DNA of 64,000 nucleotides from contig NZ_CP178740.1 in NCBI RefSeq assembly GCF_047324305.1, positions 2,728,001 to 2,792,000 on the forward strand. Reading direction: 5' to 3'. Below, in pieces: positions 1 through 9,092 of this stretch. The notes beneath the pieces were generated by a model. It was not told the DNA's origin. It saw nothing but the letters and a program-made list of their open reading frames with translations, and did no database searches. The translations under genes were made by a program, and so were the position numbers. Position 1 is the stretch's first letter, and every line of letters starts with the position of its first letter. This DNA comes from Acerihabitans sp047324305 (GTDB lineage: Bacteria; Pseudomonadota; Gammaproteobacteria; Enterobacterales; Enterobacteriaceae).

Positions 1-149
1 TGCGTATTTTCCTCATAGAGCCGCGGGAAATCACCGAGCCCCTGCAATCCGACGCCAGCAACGTGGCGGACAGCCTGATTGCCGGCCGCCGATCCGCCCC
101 CTTGCCGGACTGGTCGCGCAACCTGCTGGATAGCCAGAAATGGCGGTAA
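1..149 (+). CDS. invG: InvG, type III secretion secretin (SctC), C-terminal end only
   Basis: This is the tail of an open frame that enters the window already in progress, readable from base 3 to the TAA at 147-149 (48 residues). It begins RIFLIEPREI, which resembles the conserved end of the InvG/SctC outer membrane secretin, and ends LDSQKWR. The secretin forms the outer membrane ring of the injectisome. Its last 10 bases overlap the start of invE, the same gene order as in SPI-1. The assignment rests on this short homologous tail plus position, and the rest of the gene lies outside the window. Confidence 0.8.
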   Translation, partial: RIFLIEPREITEPLQSDASNVADSLIAGRRSAPLPDWSRNLLDSQKWR

Positions 150-1243
150 ACGCCACCGGCGGCATCGGCAACGCCGGCGCGTTCAGCCTGCCAGACGCCA
201 GGTTGCCCGGCCGGCAGCCCGGGCAGGATGTCGCCACCAAGGTTAAGGTAAAACGCAGCGCCGCCAGCCTGGTCAAACTGGCGGAACAATCCGGCAAAAG
301 CGCGTCGTCGGCGGCGGCCCAATTCGCCAGCAGGCGGCAGTACGAGAAATACGCGCGGGATACGGAGATGAATTTCGCCCGTATCCTGGAAAACGATGCC
401 ATCCCCAAGGTGGATCAGCTGCTGCGTATGCTTAACAGCGGCAATCTGTTCCAGAAGAACGCGTTTTTGCTTTTTGCCCGCTCCCTGTTTCCTGATGATA
501 GTGATTTGGTGGTGGTGCTGCGCGAACTGCTGCGGCGCCGTAAGCTGAACGAAACGGTGGGAAAAGAACTTGCGCAACTGCTGGACGAGGTGGAGGCGCA
601 GGCCGACCCCCGGCTTGTCAACGCCGGCATTAACTGTGCGCTTAAGGCCCGGTTATTCGGGCAGGCCCATCTGGAACTGAATCCGGCGATGTTGCGGGGA
701 AGCTACCGGCTATTTTTACAACAGGAACGCCGGGCGCTGGAGGAGTACCAGGACTGGATCGCCTGTTATGGACACCAGTATCGCAACGTGATACTGGCGT
801 TTATCGAGGCCGCCCTGATGGCCGATGTGTATGCGGTAACGCCCAGCTCGGCATCGGTATACGGCGATTTTATCGGTAAATTGGGCCAGCTCAGGTTGAT
901 ACGCTCCGGGGATGATCTGTTTATGAAACAGCTATTATCAAATAAAGTGATTAATGGTTTAAATAAAAGTGAAACGGATTGGCTGATATTTTTATTCTCG
1001 CTATTGCAGTTCCCTGAAGATATAGATGATCATCTTCATTATTTAATTGGGGAAACGTTTTTATTGCGCCGCCATGACGAACGCTCCGCTATTTTGCAGC
1101 CTCTGTTTCGTGCATGTAAATTATTGCCACATGAATTATTTGTCTGCAATGAATCTGCGCAGCGTATGTTTATTGAGTTCGAATATCTTGCCGGCCTGGC
1201 GTATAAGCGCGAAGTCATTGAAAACAGATTAAATCGAAAATGA
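140..1243 (+). CDS. invE: InvE, type III secretion gatekeeper (SctW)
   Basis: This 367-residue protein lies between invG and invA, as InvE does in SPI-1, and has about the family's usual length. InvE/SctW proteins are cytoplasmic gatekeepers that bind translocator-chaperone complexes and the export gate, so translocators leave before effectors. The first 90 residues are polar and low in complexity, as expected for the flexible N-terminus. The rest is helical, with a stretch of acidic and leucine-rich helices. The ATG at 140 lies inside the last codons of invG, which implies translational coupling. From about 940 onward the sequence becomes clearly richer in A+T than the first 800 bases. Confidence 0.88.
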   Translation: MAVNATGGIGNAGAFSLPDARLPGRQPGQDVATKVKVKRSAASLVKLAEQSGKSASSAAAQFASRRQYEKYARDTEMNFARILENDAIPKVDQLLRMLNSGNLFQKNAFLLFARSLFPDDSDLVVVLRELLRRRKLNETVGKELAQLLDEVEAQADPRLVNAGINCALKARLFGQAHLELNPAMLRGSYRLFLQQERRALEEYQDWIACYGHQYRNVILAFIEAALMADVYAVTPSSASVYGDFIGKLGQLRLIRSGDDLFMKQLLSNKVINGLNKSETDWLIFLFSLLQFPEDIDDHLHYLIGETFLLRRHDERSAILQPLFRACKLLPHELFVCNESAQRMFIEFEYLAGLAYKREVIENRLNRK

Positions 1244-1279
1244 CGGTGAAAGTTCATCGTCTTTGCATGGGATAACGAC

Positions 1280-3337
1280 GTGTTGACAAAATTTCTGCAT
1301 AATATGCATTCCCGCCCGGAGCTGCTTATCCTGGCGCTGGTGATCATGATCATCAGTATGTTGATTATTCCTTTGCCGACATACTTATTGGATTTTCTTA
1401 TCGGGCTGAATATCGTTATCGCCGTGCTGGTGTTCATGGGCGCGTTTTACATTGATCGCATCCTGAGCTTTTCCACTTTTCCCTCCGTGCTGCTGATCAC
1501 CACGTTGTTCCGGCTGGCCCTGACCATCAGCACCGCCCGTCTGATCCTGACCGACGCCGACGCCGGTGACATCATCGCCTCCTTCGGCCAGTTTGTTATC
1601 GGCGATAACCTGGTGGTGGGCTTTGTCATCTTCGCCATCGTCACGGTAGTGCAGTTTATTGTCATCACCAAGGGGTCGGAACGCGTGGCGGAGGTCGCGG
1701 CCCGTTTCTCACTTGACGGCATGCCCGGCAAGCAGATGAGCATCGACGCCGATCTGAAGGCCGGCACGATCGACGCGGACGGCGCGCGCGAACGGCGCAG
1801 CGTGCTGGAGCGGGAAAGCCAGCTGTACGGCTCGTTCGACGGCGCCATGAAATTTATCAAGGGCGACGCCATCGCCAGCATCCTGGTGACGTTCGTCAAT
1901 CTTATCGGCGGCATGGCCGTAGGCATAAGCCAGCATCAGATGGATATGTCCACGGCGCTGGATACCTACACCATGCTGACCATTGGCGACGGGCTGGTCG
2001 GCCAGATCCCCGCCTTGCTTATTTCCATCAGCGCCGGGCTTATCGTTACGCGCGTCAACGGCGACGGCGACAACATGGGCCGCACGATCATGGAACAAAT
2101 CATGGGCAACCCGTTTGCACTGATGATTACCGCGTTCCTGGCCCTATCGATCGGCCTGCTGCCGGGGTTCCCCTTGCCGGTGTTTATCCTGCTGGCCGGC
2201 GCGCTGGCGGCCGTGTTCTATTTCCGCCATCGCAGGCAGCGCAGGGCGCAGGCGGCCGACGTGGATGGCCGTGCCGGAACACTCCCTCACCAGGATGCGC
2301 AAGGCGAGAGCGGCATGGACACCCGGCTGAACATTATCGACGATCTTGACAAGGTGGCCGCCGAGACCGTGGCGCTGATACTGGTGGTATCGCGCGCCAA
2401 TTTTGCCTTATTGCAACAGGAGCGGCTGTGCGAACGCCTGCGCAGCCAGTTTTTTGTCGATTTCGGCGTAAAACTGCCGGAACCGATTCTGCGCGCCGCC
2501 GAAAATGTCGATGAATCCACCGTCATGGTCTTGATCAACGAAATTCGCGCCGACGCCTTCACCATTCATTTCGATATGCTGCGCGTGGTCAATGCCTCCG
2601 ATGAGATTCAACATCTCGATATCGACATGCGCGTCGACAAAGATTGTATCTGGGTGGCGCGCGAGGCCAGGGAAACCCTGCTGCAGCTGGGCTTCCAGCT
2701 GCGTCCCGCCGTGGATGAGGTATACCACTGCTTTGCGGTATTGATGTCCCATCACGTCAGCGAGTTCCTCGGCGTACAGGAAACCAAACATATGCTGGAC
2801 CTGATGGAGAATAAATATCCGGACTTATTGAAGGAGGTGCTGCGCCATGCCACGGTGCAACGTATTGCCGAGGTGTTGCAGCGCTTATTAATGGAGCGCA
2901 TATCTACCCGCAATATGAAATTGATCATGGAGTCGCTGGCGCTGTGGGCGCCCAGGGAGAAAGACGTCATTACCCTGGTGGAGCATGTCAGGGGCGCGCT
3001 GGCGCGTTATATATGCCATAAATTCGCTATTAATAATGAGCTAAGAGTAATTATTCTGTCGGCGGAGGTGGAGGAAACGATCCGCGGCGGTATCAGAAAT
3101 ACGTCGTCCGGGGCATTTTTACACCTGGACCCGTCGGTCTCGGATGAATTAATGGATTTGTTTACCGTAGGTTTAGAAAGCATATTGATTGCTCAAAAAG
3201 ATATGGTTTTATTAACCTCGGTGGATATCAGACGCTTCGTCAAAAAACTCATCGAGTCGCGTTTTCGCGATCTCGAGGTCATGTCTTTTGGGGAATTAAC
3301 TGAAGCTGTAAATGTTAATGTTATTAAAAGTATCTAA
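1280..3337 (+). CDS. invA: InvA, export gate protein (SctV)
   Basis: This 685-residue inner membrane protein has the same length as Salmonella InvA as I remember it, and is very similar along its whole length. About eight membrane helices fill residues 15-320, including the FHIPEP-family segment around SERVAEVAARFSLDGMPGKQ. The cytoplasmic domain from about 350 onward forms the nonameric export ring that receives substrates. Translation most likely starts at the GTG at 1280, preceded by GGGATAA, because this aligns the N-terminus with known InvA. It sits 36 bases after invE, probably in the same transcript. No truncation or missing segment is apparent. Confidence 0.96.
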   Translation: MLTKFLHNMHSRPELLILALVIMIISMLIIPLPTYLLDFLIGLNIVIAVLVFMGAFYIDRILSFSTFPSVLLITTLFRLALTISTARLILTDADAGDIIASFGQFVIGDNLVVGFVIFAIVTVVQFIVITKGSERVAEVAARFSLDGMPGKQMSIDADLKAGTIDADGARERRSVLERESQLYGSFDGAMKFIKGDAIASILVTFVNLIGGMAVGISQHQMDMSTALDTYTMLTIGDGLVGQIPALLISISAGLIVTRVNGDGDNMGRTIMEQIMGNPFALMITAFLALSIGLLPGFPLPVFILLAGALAAVFYFRHRRQRRAQAADVDGRAGTLPHQDAQGESGMDTRLNIIDDLDKVAAETVALILVVSRANFALLQQERLCERLRSQFFVDFGVKLPEPILRAAENVDESTVMVLINEIRADAFTIHFDMLRVVNASDEIQHLDIDMRVDKDCIWVAREARETLLQLGFQLRPAVDEVYHCFAVLMSHHVSEFLGVQETKHMLDLMENKYPDLLKEVLRHATVQRIAEVLQRLLMERISTRNMKLIMESLALWAPREKDVITLVEHVRGALARYICHKFAINNELRVIILSAEVEETIRGGIRNTSSGAFLHLDPSVSDELMDLFTVGLESILIAQKDMVLLTSVDIRRFVKKLIESRFRDLEVMSFGELTEAVNVNVIKSI

Positions 3338-3356
3338 TTAACCTGGAGTATAATAC

Positions 3357-3758
3357 ATGTATGTTGATATTGCCGCTTTAGTGCGCGAAGCCTTATTGGG
3401 AAATGGTTGTGATCCCAAACTGTTGGCTAATTTTGATAGCCATTCAACTATTGCGCTCGATTTTCATGATTTGCCAAGTATCTACATCAGCAGCCAGGAT
3501 GAGGATATCTGGTTTTGGTCGCGCATTGCCGAATACGATGAGGCGGCCTTGCAAAAATGCGGATATTCCTTATTGAAGGAACATATGGAAGGCGAAGCGT
3601 TTATCCGCAGCCAGCAGTTTCAGTTCGCCCAGAATGAAGGCTATCTGGAATTTAAAGCATTATTACATCCGGACTCTCTGCAAAGCGCGGAAAACTTTAG
3701 CAAGGCGTTGGAAGGTTATTTTGAGCGTCTGGAACGTATCATCGAGGTTATGCATTAA
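3357..3758 (+). CDS. invB: InvB/SpaK, class I effector chaperone
   Basis: This is a small acidic protein of 133 residues with the size and position of InvB (SpaK), between the export gate and the ATPase. In SPI-1 systems InvB is a homodimeric chaperone for SipA and several Sop effectors, holding their N-termini unfolded for export. A CesT/SycE-type fold is expected. SipA is encoded in the same locus at 14922, so a client is present here. An AACCTGGAG ribosome site lies upstream of the ATG, and the stop codon shares one base with the start of invC. Confidence 0.85.
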   Translation: MYVDIAALVREALLGNGCDPKLLANFDSHSTIALDFHDLPSIYISSQDEDIWFWSRIAEYDEAALQKCGYSLLKEHMEGEAFIRSQQFQFAQNEGYLEFKALLHPDSLQSAENFSKALEGYFERLERIIEVMH

Positions 3759-5053
3759 TGACCGCCCGGATGAGGCTGCTGCGGCGCCAGGCCCAGCCTC
3801 TGCGTTTAGCGGGGCCGATTATCGAGGCGGAGCTGCCGGGCGTCGCGGTGGGCGAGATGTGCGAAGTGCGCCGCGACTGGCGCACGGCGGAGATTGTCGC
3901 TCGCGCCCAGGTACTGGGCTTTCAGGGCAATCGCACGGTGCTGAGCCTGATAGGCCATGGCCGTGGTTTATGCCGGGATGTGGTTTTGCATCCCACCGGC
4001 GCCCAGTTGGGCATTACCGTCGGCATGGACCTGCTGGGCACGGTCATTGATCCCATGGGGAATGTGGTCGAACGGCTGCATTCCCCGGCGCCCGGCCCGC
4101 AGCCGGAAATCCGCCCCATCGATATCGACGCGCCCCCGTATCTGGATCGCGCCGTTATCGACACGCCCTTTATTTCCGGGATCCGCGCCATCGACGGCCT
4201 GCTGACCTGCGGCACCGGGCAGCGGGTCGGCATATTCGCCTCGGCGGGATGCGGCAAGACGGTGTTGATGCATATGCTGATCGACCGGTCCGAGGCGGAT
4301 GTATTTGTTATCGGACTGATAGGCGAACGCGGGCGGGAAGTGACTGAATTCACCGAATCCCTGCGCCGCTCAGGCCGGCAGGATAAATGCGTGCTGGTGT
4401 ACGCCACCTCGGATTTCTCCTCCCTGGATCGCTGTAATGCGGCCAGGGTGGCCACCACGGTGGCGGAGTATTTCCGCGATCGCGGGAAAAAAGTGGTGCT
4501 GTTTTTAGATTCCATTACCCGCTATGCGCGCGCGTTGCGGGATGTGGCGCTGGCCTCGGGAGAACCCCCGGCCAGACGCGGCTACCCGGCCTCGGTGTTC
4601 GACGCCATGCCGCGTATTCTCGAGCGGCCCGGGAACACCCGTCACGGCAGTATTACCGCGTTTTATACCATCTTGCTGGAAAGCGACGACGAGCCGGACC
4701 CGATTGCCGACGAAATACGCTCCATTCTGGACGGACATTTTTACCTGAGCCGCAAGCTGGCGGCGCAAAATCATTATCCCGCCATCGATATATTGCGCAG
4801 CATCAGCCGGGTCGCCGGCCAGGTGACCGATGGGCAGCACCAATCCCTGGCGGGCGAAGTGCGCCGCCTGATGGCCCGGCTTGAGGAATTACAGATATTC
4901 CTGGATATGGGCGAGTACCGCCCCGGCGAGAACGCTGAAAACGATCGCGCCATGAATAAGCAGCAGGCACTCATGGCCTTGCTGCGTCAGTCCACGCAGG
5001 AAAGCACCGACTTCGCCACCACGCTGCGGATGATGCATGCCGTCGTTGCGTAA
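3758..5053 (+). CDS. invC: InvC/SpaL, type III secretion ATPase (SctN)
   Basis: This 431-residue cytoplasmic ATPase strips chaperones from substrates and energises export. The Walker A loop ASAGCGKT is at residues 161-168, the GER motif with the catalytic glutamate at 189-191, and the Walker B segment VVLFLDS at 246-252. The F1-type beta-barrel precedes these and a helical C-terminal domain follows. Length is normal for SctN. The start ATG overlaps the invB stop (ATGA style), and the end overlaps invI by 17 bases, so these genes are translationally coupled. All catalytic motifs are intact. Confidence 0.96.
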   Translation: MTARMRLLRRQAQPLRLAGPIIEAELPGVAVGEMCEVRRDWRTAEIVARAQVLGFQGNRTVLSLIGHGRGLCRDVVLHPTGAQLGITVGMDLLGTVIDPMGNVVERLHSPAPGPQPEIRPIDIDAPPYLDRAVIDTPFISGIRAIDGLLTCGTGQRVGIFASAGCGKTVLMHMLIDRSEADVFVIGLIGERGREVTEFTESLRRSGRQDKCVLVYATSDFSSLDRCNAARVATTVAEYFRDRGKKVVLFLDSITRYARALRDVALASGEPPARRGYPASVFDAMPRILERPGNTRHGSITAFYTILLESDDEPDPIADEIRSILDGHFYLSRKLAAQNHYPAIDILRSISRVAGQVTDGQHQSLAGEVRRLMARLEELQIFLDMGEYRPGENAENDRAMNKQQALMALLRQSTQESTDFATTLRMMHAVVA

Positions 5054-5489
5054 TATCAAAGTCCTCATCGGCCGCTGCGACGCCGGCCTGCGGCGCTGTG
5101 ATATGCGGCGCATCGCCGCCGAGCGCCAATTGCGGGAGAACGAGGCGCAAGCCGATGCGCTGGGCCAACAAAAAAGCGGCTTGCGGCAATTGATTGAGCA
5201 GGAGCGCCCCAGCGGCAGGCTGGACAAAGCCCGGATTTTTTTGTGTCAGCACCGTATCGCGGTATTCCGGCAAAAAATTAAAGAGCTGGAAGCACAGGAA
5301 CACACATTGCTGCATAAGCGCGAGGAATTCACGCGGCAGCTCTCCGACCTCAAGGCGGAAAAGCAGCATTGGCAGCGTAAACATGAAAAGTACCTGACAT
5401 GGGCCGAAAAGCAGAAAAAAGCGCTCAGGCTTGCCGGCTTACGTCAGGATGAAAATGAAACGCAGGAGATTATTACATGGTCGCCGTAA
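5037..5489 (+). CDS. invI: InvI/SpaM, export apparatus stalk protein (SctO)
   Basis: This is a highly charged 150-residue protein that is helical almost throughout, with heptad-like patterns suggesting a two-stranded coiled coil from about residue 20 to 135. SctO proteins insert between the ATPase ring and the export gate, like the gamma subunit of F1 or FliJ. Position between invC and invJ supports the call. It overlaps invC by 17 bases and invJ by 13 bases. The sequence itself is weakly conserved in this family, so the identification relies on order, size and coiled-coil character. Confidence 0.83.
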   Translation: MPSLRNIKVLIGRCDAGLRRCDMRRIAAERQLRENEAQADALGQQKSGLRQLIEQERPSGRLDKARIFLCQHRIAVFRQKIKELEAQEHTLLHKREEFTRQLSDLKAEKQHWQRKHEKYLTWAEKQKKALRLAGLRQDENETQEIITWSP

Positions 5490-6442
5490 CTAACTTCGGC
5501 CGCGGGCATAATTACCCGGTCAAATTCGTGCAGGATATCAAGGATATTGCCCGCCAGCGGCAAAGCGATGTGAATGAGCGCCAGCGTCTTAAGAAACCAT
5601 TCTCGCCAACTGAGCACCAGCACCCCGCCGGCGCCTTCATCGCGCAGATGATAGCGCGCGAAGACGGTGTCTTTTCCAGCCTGGGCGCATTATCGGCGGT
5701 GGAAACAATGATGGGCATGCATTCGGCCCTGGTGTCTGATCAAGCCCATGCCGAGGGGGCGAATGCCGGCGCGGCCAGTGCCCGCCCGGCCCACGTCTCT
5801 GCGTTTCTGGCGCAGCGGAATCTGGGTTCGGCGCCATCAAACCTCATCGCCGGCGGCAGCGAATTACTGCCAGGCCAGGTGGAAGAACCTGGCGCCGCGC
5901 CTGCGGGCGATGTGAATAACAGCGCTCAGCCCGGAAAGGGGACGCGCGCCCTGGCTGCACACACGCCGGCGGTGTTAGCGGAGGGGAATAAAATAATTGC
6001 GCCTGACGCGCACGTCGCAGGCAACCTTGCACCGACCGATGGCACCTTGGGCGAAGCCGCCGATGCGCGCCTGTTAGCCGATTTGCTATCAAGCGCGGCC
6101 GCGGGCGCGACAATCCCGGCGAATAATCATGCCGCCGAGGTTAGGGCCGGCCAGCCGGCCGTGGATCGGCCGGCGAACCACGGCCACGAGGCAACGATGC
6201 CTCAGCCAAACCAGGCTGCCAACACCGACCGCACCCTGACCTATGCCTTCAGTTCGGTGCCGGGCCATCATCACGTACAGGTATCGGCCGGTCAGAACAT
6301 CACGCTGTTGCCGTCGAGTCAGGAAGTGATTAAGCAAATGGCTACTCATCCTATGCCGGAAAATTACCAGCTGTTGCCCGTGCGGGATGAGCAACACGGG
6401 CAACAGCCGAACCAGGATCCGGAGCAGGAGGAGGACGAGTGA
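5477..6442 (+). CDS. invJ: InvJ/SpaN, needle length regulator (SctP)
   Basis: This 321-residue protein, rich in Ala, Pro, His and Asn, fits InvJ/SpaN, the secreted regulator that sets needle or inner rod length and switches substrate specificity. The N-terminal 45 residues are basic and polar, as in exported proteins. The centre (about 90-260) looks disordered. A better-ordered segment with a hydrophobic pattern lies at 265-310, where the substrate-switch domain is expected, followed by an acidic tail. Flanking genes match SPI-1 order. It overlaps spaO by four bases (GTGA). Low sequence conservation is normal for this family. Confidence 0.8.
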   Translation: MVAVTNFGRGHNYPVKFVQDIKDIARQRQSDVNERQRLKKPFSPTEHQHPAGAFIAQMIAREDGVFSSLGALSAVETMMGMHSALVSDQAHAEGANAGAASARPAHVSAFLAQRNLGSAPSNLIAGGSELLPGQVEEPGAAPAGDVNNSAQPGKGTRALAAHTPAVLAEGNKIIAPDAHVAGNLAPTDGTLGEAADARLLADLLSSAAAGATIPANNHAAEVRAGQPAVDRPANHGHEATMPQPNQAANTDRTLTYAFSSVPGHHHVQVSAGQNITLLPSSQEVIKQMATHPMPENYQLLPVRDEQHGQQPNQDPEQEEDE

Positions 6443-7383
6443 GTACACTTTCGCTGCGCAAGCTGCCAAAGGCGCAGGCGTCCTGGCACCCGGCTCTGGC
6501 GGGATGGCGGGCGGGCGGCGTCGCTGTCGCTCTGGCATTACCTCCGGCGGCGGGACCACTGATGATGGTCATCGCCGACGATGGCGAGTGGCGGGCGCTG
6601 CTGGCTCCCCGTGAATGGCTGGCGCAGACCGCGCCGGCGCTGGCCGCCATGGCTGTCGCCGCCTGCGACGACCGGCAAATCATGGCGTTGTTTAACGCCA
6701 TGCCCCGGCCGCTGACATTTGCCGACGGCGCGCTGGACTACCGACATATACAGGCGTGGGAGCCTGCTGCGTCTAGCCAGGGCCGCGACCTGCCATTGCC
6801 CCGGCTCAGCGCCCGGGAATGCCCGGTCTGGGTGACGGCGCTGGATCGCAGCAGGATCAGGCTGCCGGATCCATCCTGCCACGGCCTGCAGGACCTGCCG
6901 CTGGCGGTGGAATTTATTCTTGGCGCCAGCCGGCTGCCGGTGGCAATAGCGCGCGATGTGGCGGTTGGCGATGTGGTATTGATTGCCGCGCTTTCGCGCT
7001 ATGTGAAATGCCAGGGACGGCGGATAGGACATTTTTGCCAACGAGAGGACATGATAATGATCGATGAAAGCCAAGATGGAATGTATGAAGAATATCCTTT
7101 GACGGAGAGTGACCCTGCGCCCTCATTGGATAACACGGCCTTGCCCGGCGTACTGACCGAGCTGCCGCTGAATGTGGAGTTTATTTTGCAGCGGCGCTTC
7201 CTGTCGATAGGCGAGGTCAACGCGCTGTTTGCCGGCAAAATTCTGGAGTTAGACCCGGCGTGCGAGCACAGGATCGAGCTGCGAAGCAACGGCCATTTGC
7301 TGGCGCGGGGTGAATTAGTGCAATTGGACGATCGCCTGGGGGTCGAAATAATGCAACTTTACCCGGATGATCCCCATGCCTAA
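6439..7383 (+). CDS. spaO: SpaO, sorting platform protein (SctQ)
   Basis: This 314-residue cytoplasmic protein has two SPOA-type segments near its end: one around residues 150-200 and one at about 235-310, containing LPLNVEFILQRRFLS. SctQ builds the pods of the sorting platform that load substrates onto the ATPase. The GTG start at 6439 overlaps the invJ stop codon. A second in-frame start with a strong ribosome site lies at 7051-7057 and would give a separate C-terminal product (separate entry). The end overlaps spaP by eight bases. Length is close to Salmonella SpaO. Confidence 0.88.
   Translation: MSTLSLRKLPKAQASWHPALAGWRAGGVAVALALPPAAGPLMMVIADDGEWRALLAPREWLAQTAPALAAMAVAACDDRQIMALFNAMPRPLTFADGALDYRHIQAWEPAASSQGRDLPLPRLSARECPVWVTALDRSRIRLPDPSCHGLQDLPLAVEFILGASRLPVAIARDVAVGDVVLIAALSRYVKCQGRRIGHFCQREDMIMIDESQDGMYEEYPLTESDPAPSLDNTALPGVLTELPLNVEFILQRRFLSIGEVNALFAGKILELDPACEHRIELRSNGHLLARGELVQLDDRLGVEIMQLYPDDPHA
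7057..7383 (+). CDS. spaO: SpaO-C, internally initiated C-terminal SctQ product
   Basis: Inside spaO and in the same frame, GAGAGGA at 7043-7049 is followed by ATG codons at 7051 (codon 205) and 7057 (codon 207). The second has a near-ideal spacing of seven bases. Translation from it would give a product of about 108 residues holding the last SPOA domain. Known SctQ genes (SpaO, YscQ, Spa33) make such a short form from an internal start near this position, and it binds the full-length protein. The ribosome site is directly visible. That it is used here is inference. Confidence 0.7.
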   Translation: MIDESQDGMYEEYPLTESDPAPSLDNTALPGVLTELPLNVEFILQRRFLSIGEVNALFAGKILELDPACEHRIELRSNGHLLARGELVQLDDRLGVEIMQLYPDDPHA

Positions 7384-8035
7384 TGAAATCGGGATAATTG
7401 CCTCACTGGCGTTTTTATCATTATTGCCGTTTTTGATTGCTGCCGGTACCTGTTACGTTAAGTTTTCCATTGTATTCGTCATCGTGCGTAATGCCTTGGG
7501 GCTGCAACAGGTGCCTTCGAATATGACCTTAAACGGGGTGGCGCTGATATTGGCCATGTTTGTGATGTCCCCGGTGGCGCGGGATGCTTATAACGCTTTT
7601 ACTGAAGAAAAAGTCCAGTTCAACAGCGTGGAGACGGTGGTCGACTTTGTCGAAAACGGCATGAGCGGCTATAAAGCCTATTTGCAGAAATATGCCGATC
7701 CCGACCTGGCGCAATTTTTTGAAAAAGCGCAGTCCCGGCAGGGCAGAGACGACCCCTCCTATGAAGATGAGGAAACAACGCCTTCAATGCTGGCTTTGCT
7801 GCCGGCCTACGCATTAAGTGAAATCAAAAATGCCTTCAAAATCGGCTTTTATCTGTATCTGCCGTTTGTGGTGGTGGACTTGCTGATTTCCAGTATTTTG
7901 CTCTCATTGGGCATGATGATGATGAGTCCCATAACCATATCCGTACCTATTAAGCTCATTCTTTTTGTGGTGCTTGACGGCTGGACATTACTCTCCAAGG
8001 GATTGATTCTGCAATATATCGATCTCGCTACCTGA
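7376..8035 (+). CDS. spaP: SpaP, export apparatus protein (SctR)
   Basis: This inner membrane protein of 219 residues closely resembles Salmonella SpaP, including TCYVKFSIVFVIVRNALG near the start and GMMMMSPITISVPIKL towards the end. Five SpaP chains, with SpaR and SpaQ, make the helical core through which substrates cross. Hydrophobic segments lie near residues 5-30, 45-65, 150-185 and 190-212. The ATG at 7376 is preferred over the one at 7367, because it matches the known N-terminus and overlaps the spaO end. An acidic loop at about residues 120-140 separates the helix pairs. Confidence 0.93.
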   Translation: MPNEIGIIASLAFLSLLPFLIAAGTCYVKFSIVFVIVRNALGLQQVPSNMTLNGVALILAMFVMSPVARDAYNAFTEEKVQFNSVETVVDFVENGMSGYKAYLQKYADPDLAQFFEKAQSRQGRDDPSYEDEETTPSMLALLPAYALSEIKNAFKIGFYLYLPFVVVDLLISSILLSLGMMMMSPITISVPIKLILFVVLDGWTLLSKGLILQYIDLAT

Positions 8036-8058
8036 AAAAGTATTAATAGGGTATAAAA

Positions 8059-8316
8059 ATGAATGACGTGGTATTTGCCGGTAATAAAGCCTTGTACCTG
8101 GTGCTTATTCTCTCCGCGGGGCCGGTATTGGTGGCAACGGTGGTAGGGCTAATGGTCGGGTTATTACAAACCGTATTACAGCTCCAGGAACAGACATTGC
8201 CCTTTGGTATCAAGTTACTGTCCGTTACGCTATGTCTTTTTATTTTGTCAGGCTGGTATGGCGAGACATTGCTCGGTTTTGGCCAGGAAGTGATCAGAAT
8301 GGCGATGAGCCGCTAG
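8059..8316 (+). CDS. spaQ: SpaQ, export apparatus protein (SctS)
   Basis: This 85-residue protein has two membrane helices (about 12-38 and 50-72) and the typical family segment LLQTVLQLQEQTLPFGIK between them. Four SctS subunits wrap the SctR-SctT core of the export gate. The size is that of the family. It begins 23 bases after spaP, preceded by a weak ribosome site (AGGGTATAAAA), and is followed within three bases by spaR. Nothing is unusual in the sequence. Confidence 0.93.
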   Translation: MNDVVFAGNKALYLVLILSAGPVLVATVVGLMVGLLQTVLQLQEQTLPFGIKLLSVTLCLFILSGWYGETLLGFGQEVIRMAMSR

Positions 8317-8319
8317 CCT

Positions 8320-9090
8320 ATGAACGATTTGTCTGCATGGCTTGATGTCCAGCATTGGCTCAGTGTCATGATTTTAACCTCCGCCAGGATTATGCCGGTG
8401 TTTCTATTATTGCCCTTTTTAACCGGCAATATCGTCAGCGTTAATATCCGCATGCCGGTGGCTATCTTTATCGGCGCTTCGCTGTGGCCTTATTCCCTTG
8501 AGCGGATGCCGGTGGAAGAAATCAATTTTTGGGGCGTGCTGGCGCAGGAACTGTTTATTGGTTTGATCCTGGGCGTCCTGTTCGCCCTGCCGTTCTGGAT
8601 TATGCACGGCGTCGGCTGCGTGATTGACCATCAGCGCGGGGCCACCGTCAGCAGCACCTTTGATCCCATGAGCGGGGTGGATACCTCTGAACTGGCGAAT
8701 CTGTTTAATCTCTTCGCCGGCGCCCTGTTCCTGGCCGGCGGCGGCATGCTGCTGCTGATGGAAACATTCCAGCAAAGCTATCGGCTCTGCGATCCGCTGC
8801 AAACCTGCACCCCGGCGCTAAAACCGGTGCTTGGGATCCTGGGCCATTTAATGACCAGGATTATCATATTGGCGAGCCCGGTGCTGGTCTGCCTGCTGTT
8901 ATCGGAGGTAATTTTGGGGTTGCTATCGCGTTTTGCGCCGCAAATGAACGCATTTTCCATTTCATTGACGATAAAAAGCCTTATCGCATTTGTGGTGCTG
9001 ATTCTCTATTTCTCACCCTATTTACCCGACGCTTTCAAAACGCTGGCGCCGCATCCCGGCGTATTGGACATATGGCTGAAACCTGATTAA
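8320..9090 (+). CDS. spaR: SpaR, export apparatus protein (SctT)
   Basis: This 256-residue polytopic inner membrane protein has six or more hydrophobic segments and the family motif region IDHQRGATVSSTFDPMSGVD at about residues 104-123. A single SctT subunit completes the SctR5-T1-S4 export core. The short spacing on both sides (3 bases to spaQ, 2 bases to spaS) shows it is part of the same tightly packed operon. Length matches the family. Confidence 0.94.
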   Translation: MNDLSAWLDVQHWLSVMILTSARIMPVFLLLPFLTGNIVSVNIRMPVAIFIGASLWPYSLERMPVEEINFWGVLAQELFIGLILGVLFALPFWIMHGVGCVIDHQRGATVSSTFDPMSGVDTSELANLFNLFAGALFLAGGGMLLLMETFQQSYRLCDPLQTCTPALKPVLGILGHLMTRIIILASPVLVCLLLSEVILGLLSRFAPQMNAFSISLTIKSLIAFVVLILYFSPYLPDAFKTLAPHPGVLDIWLKPD

Positions 9091-9092
9091 CC

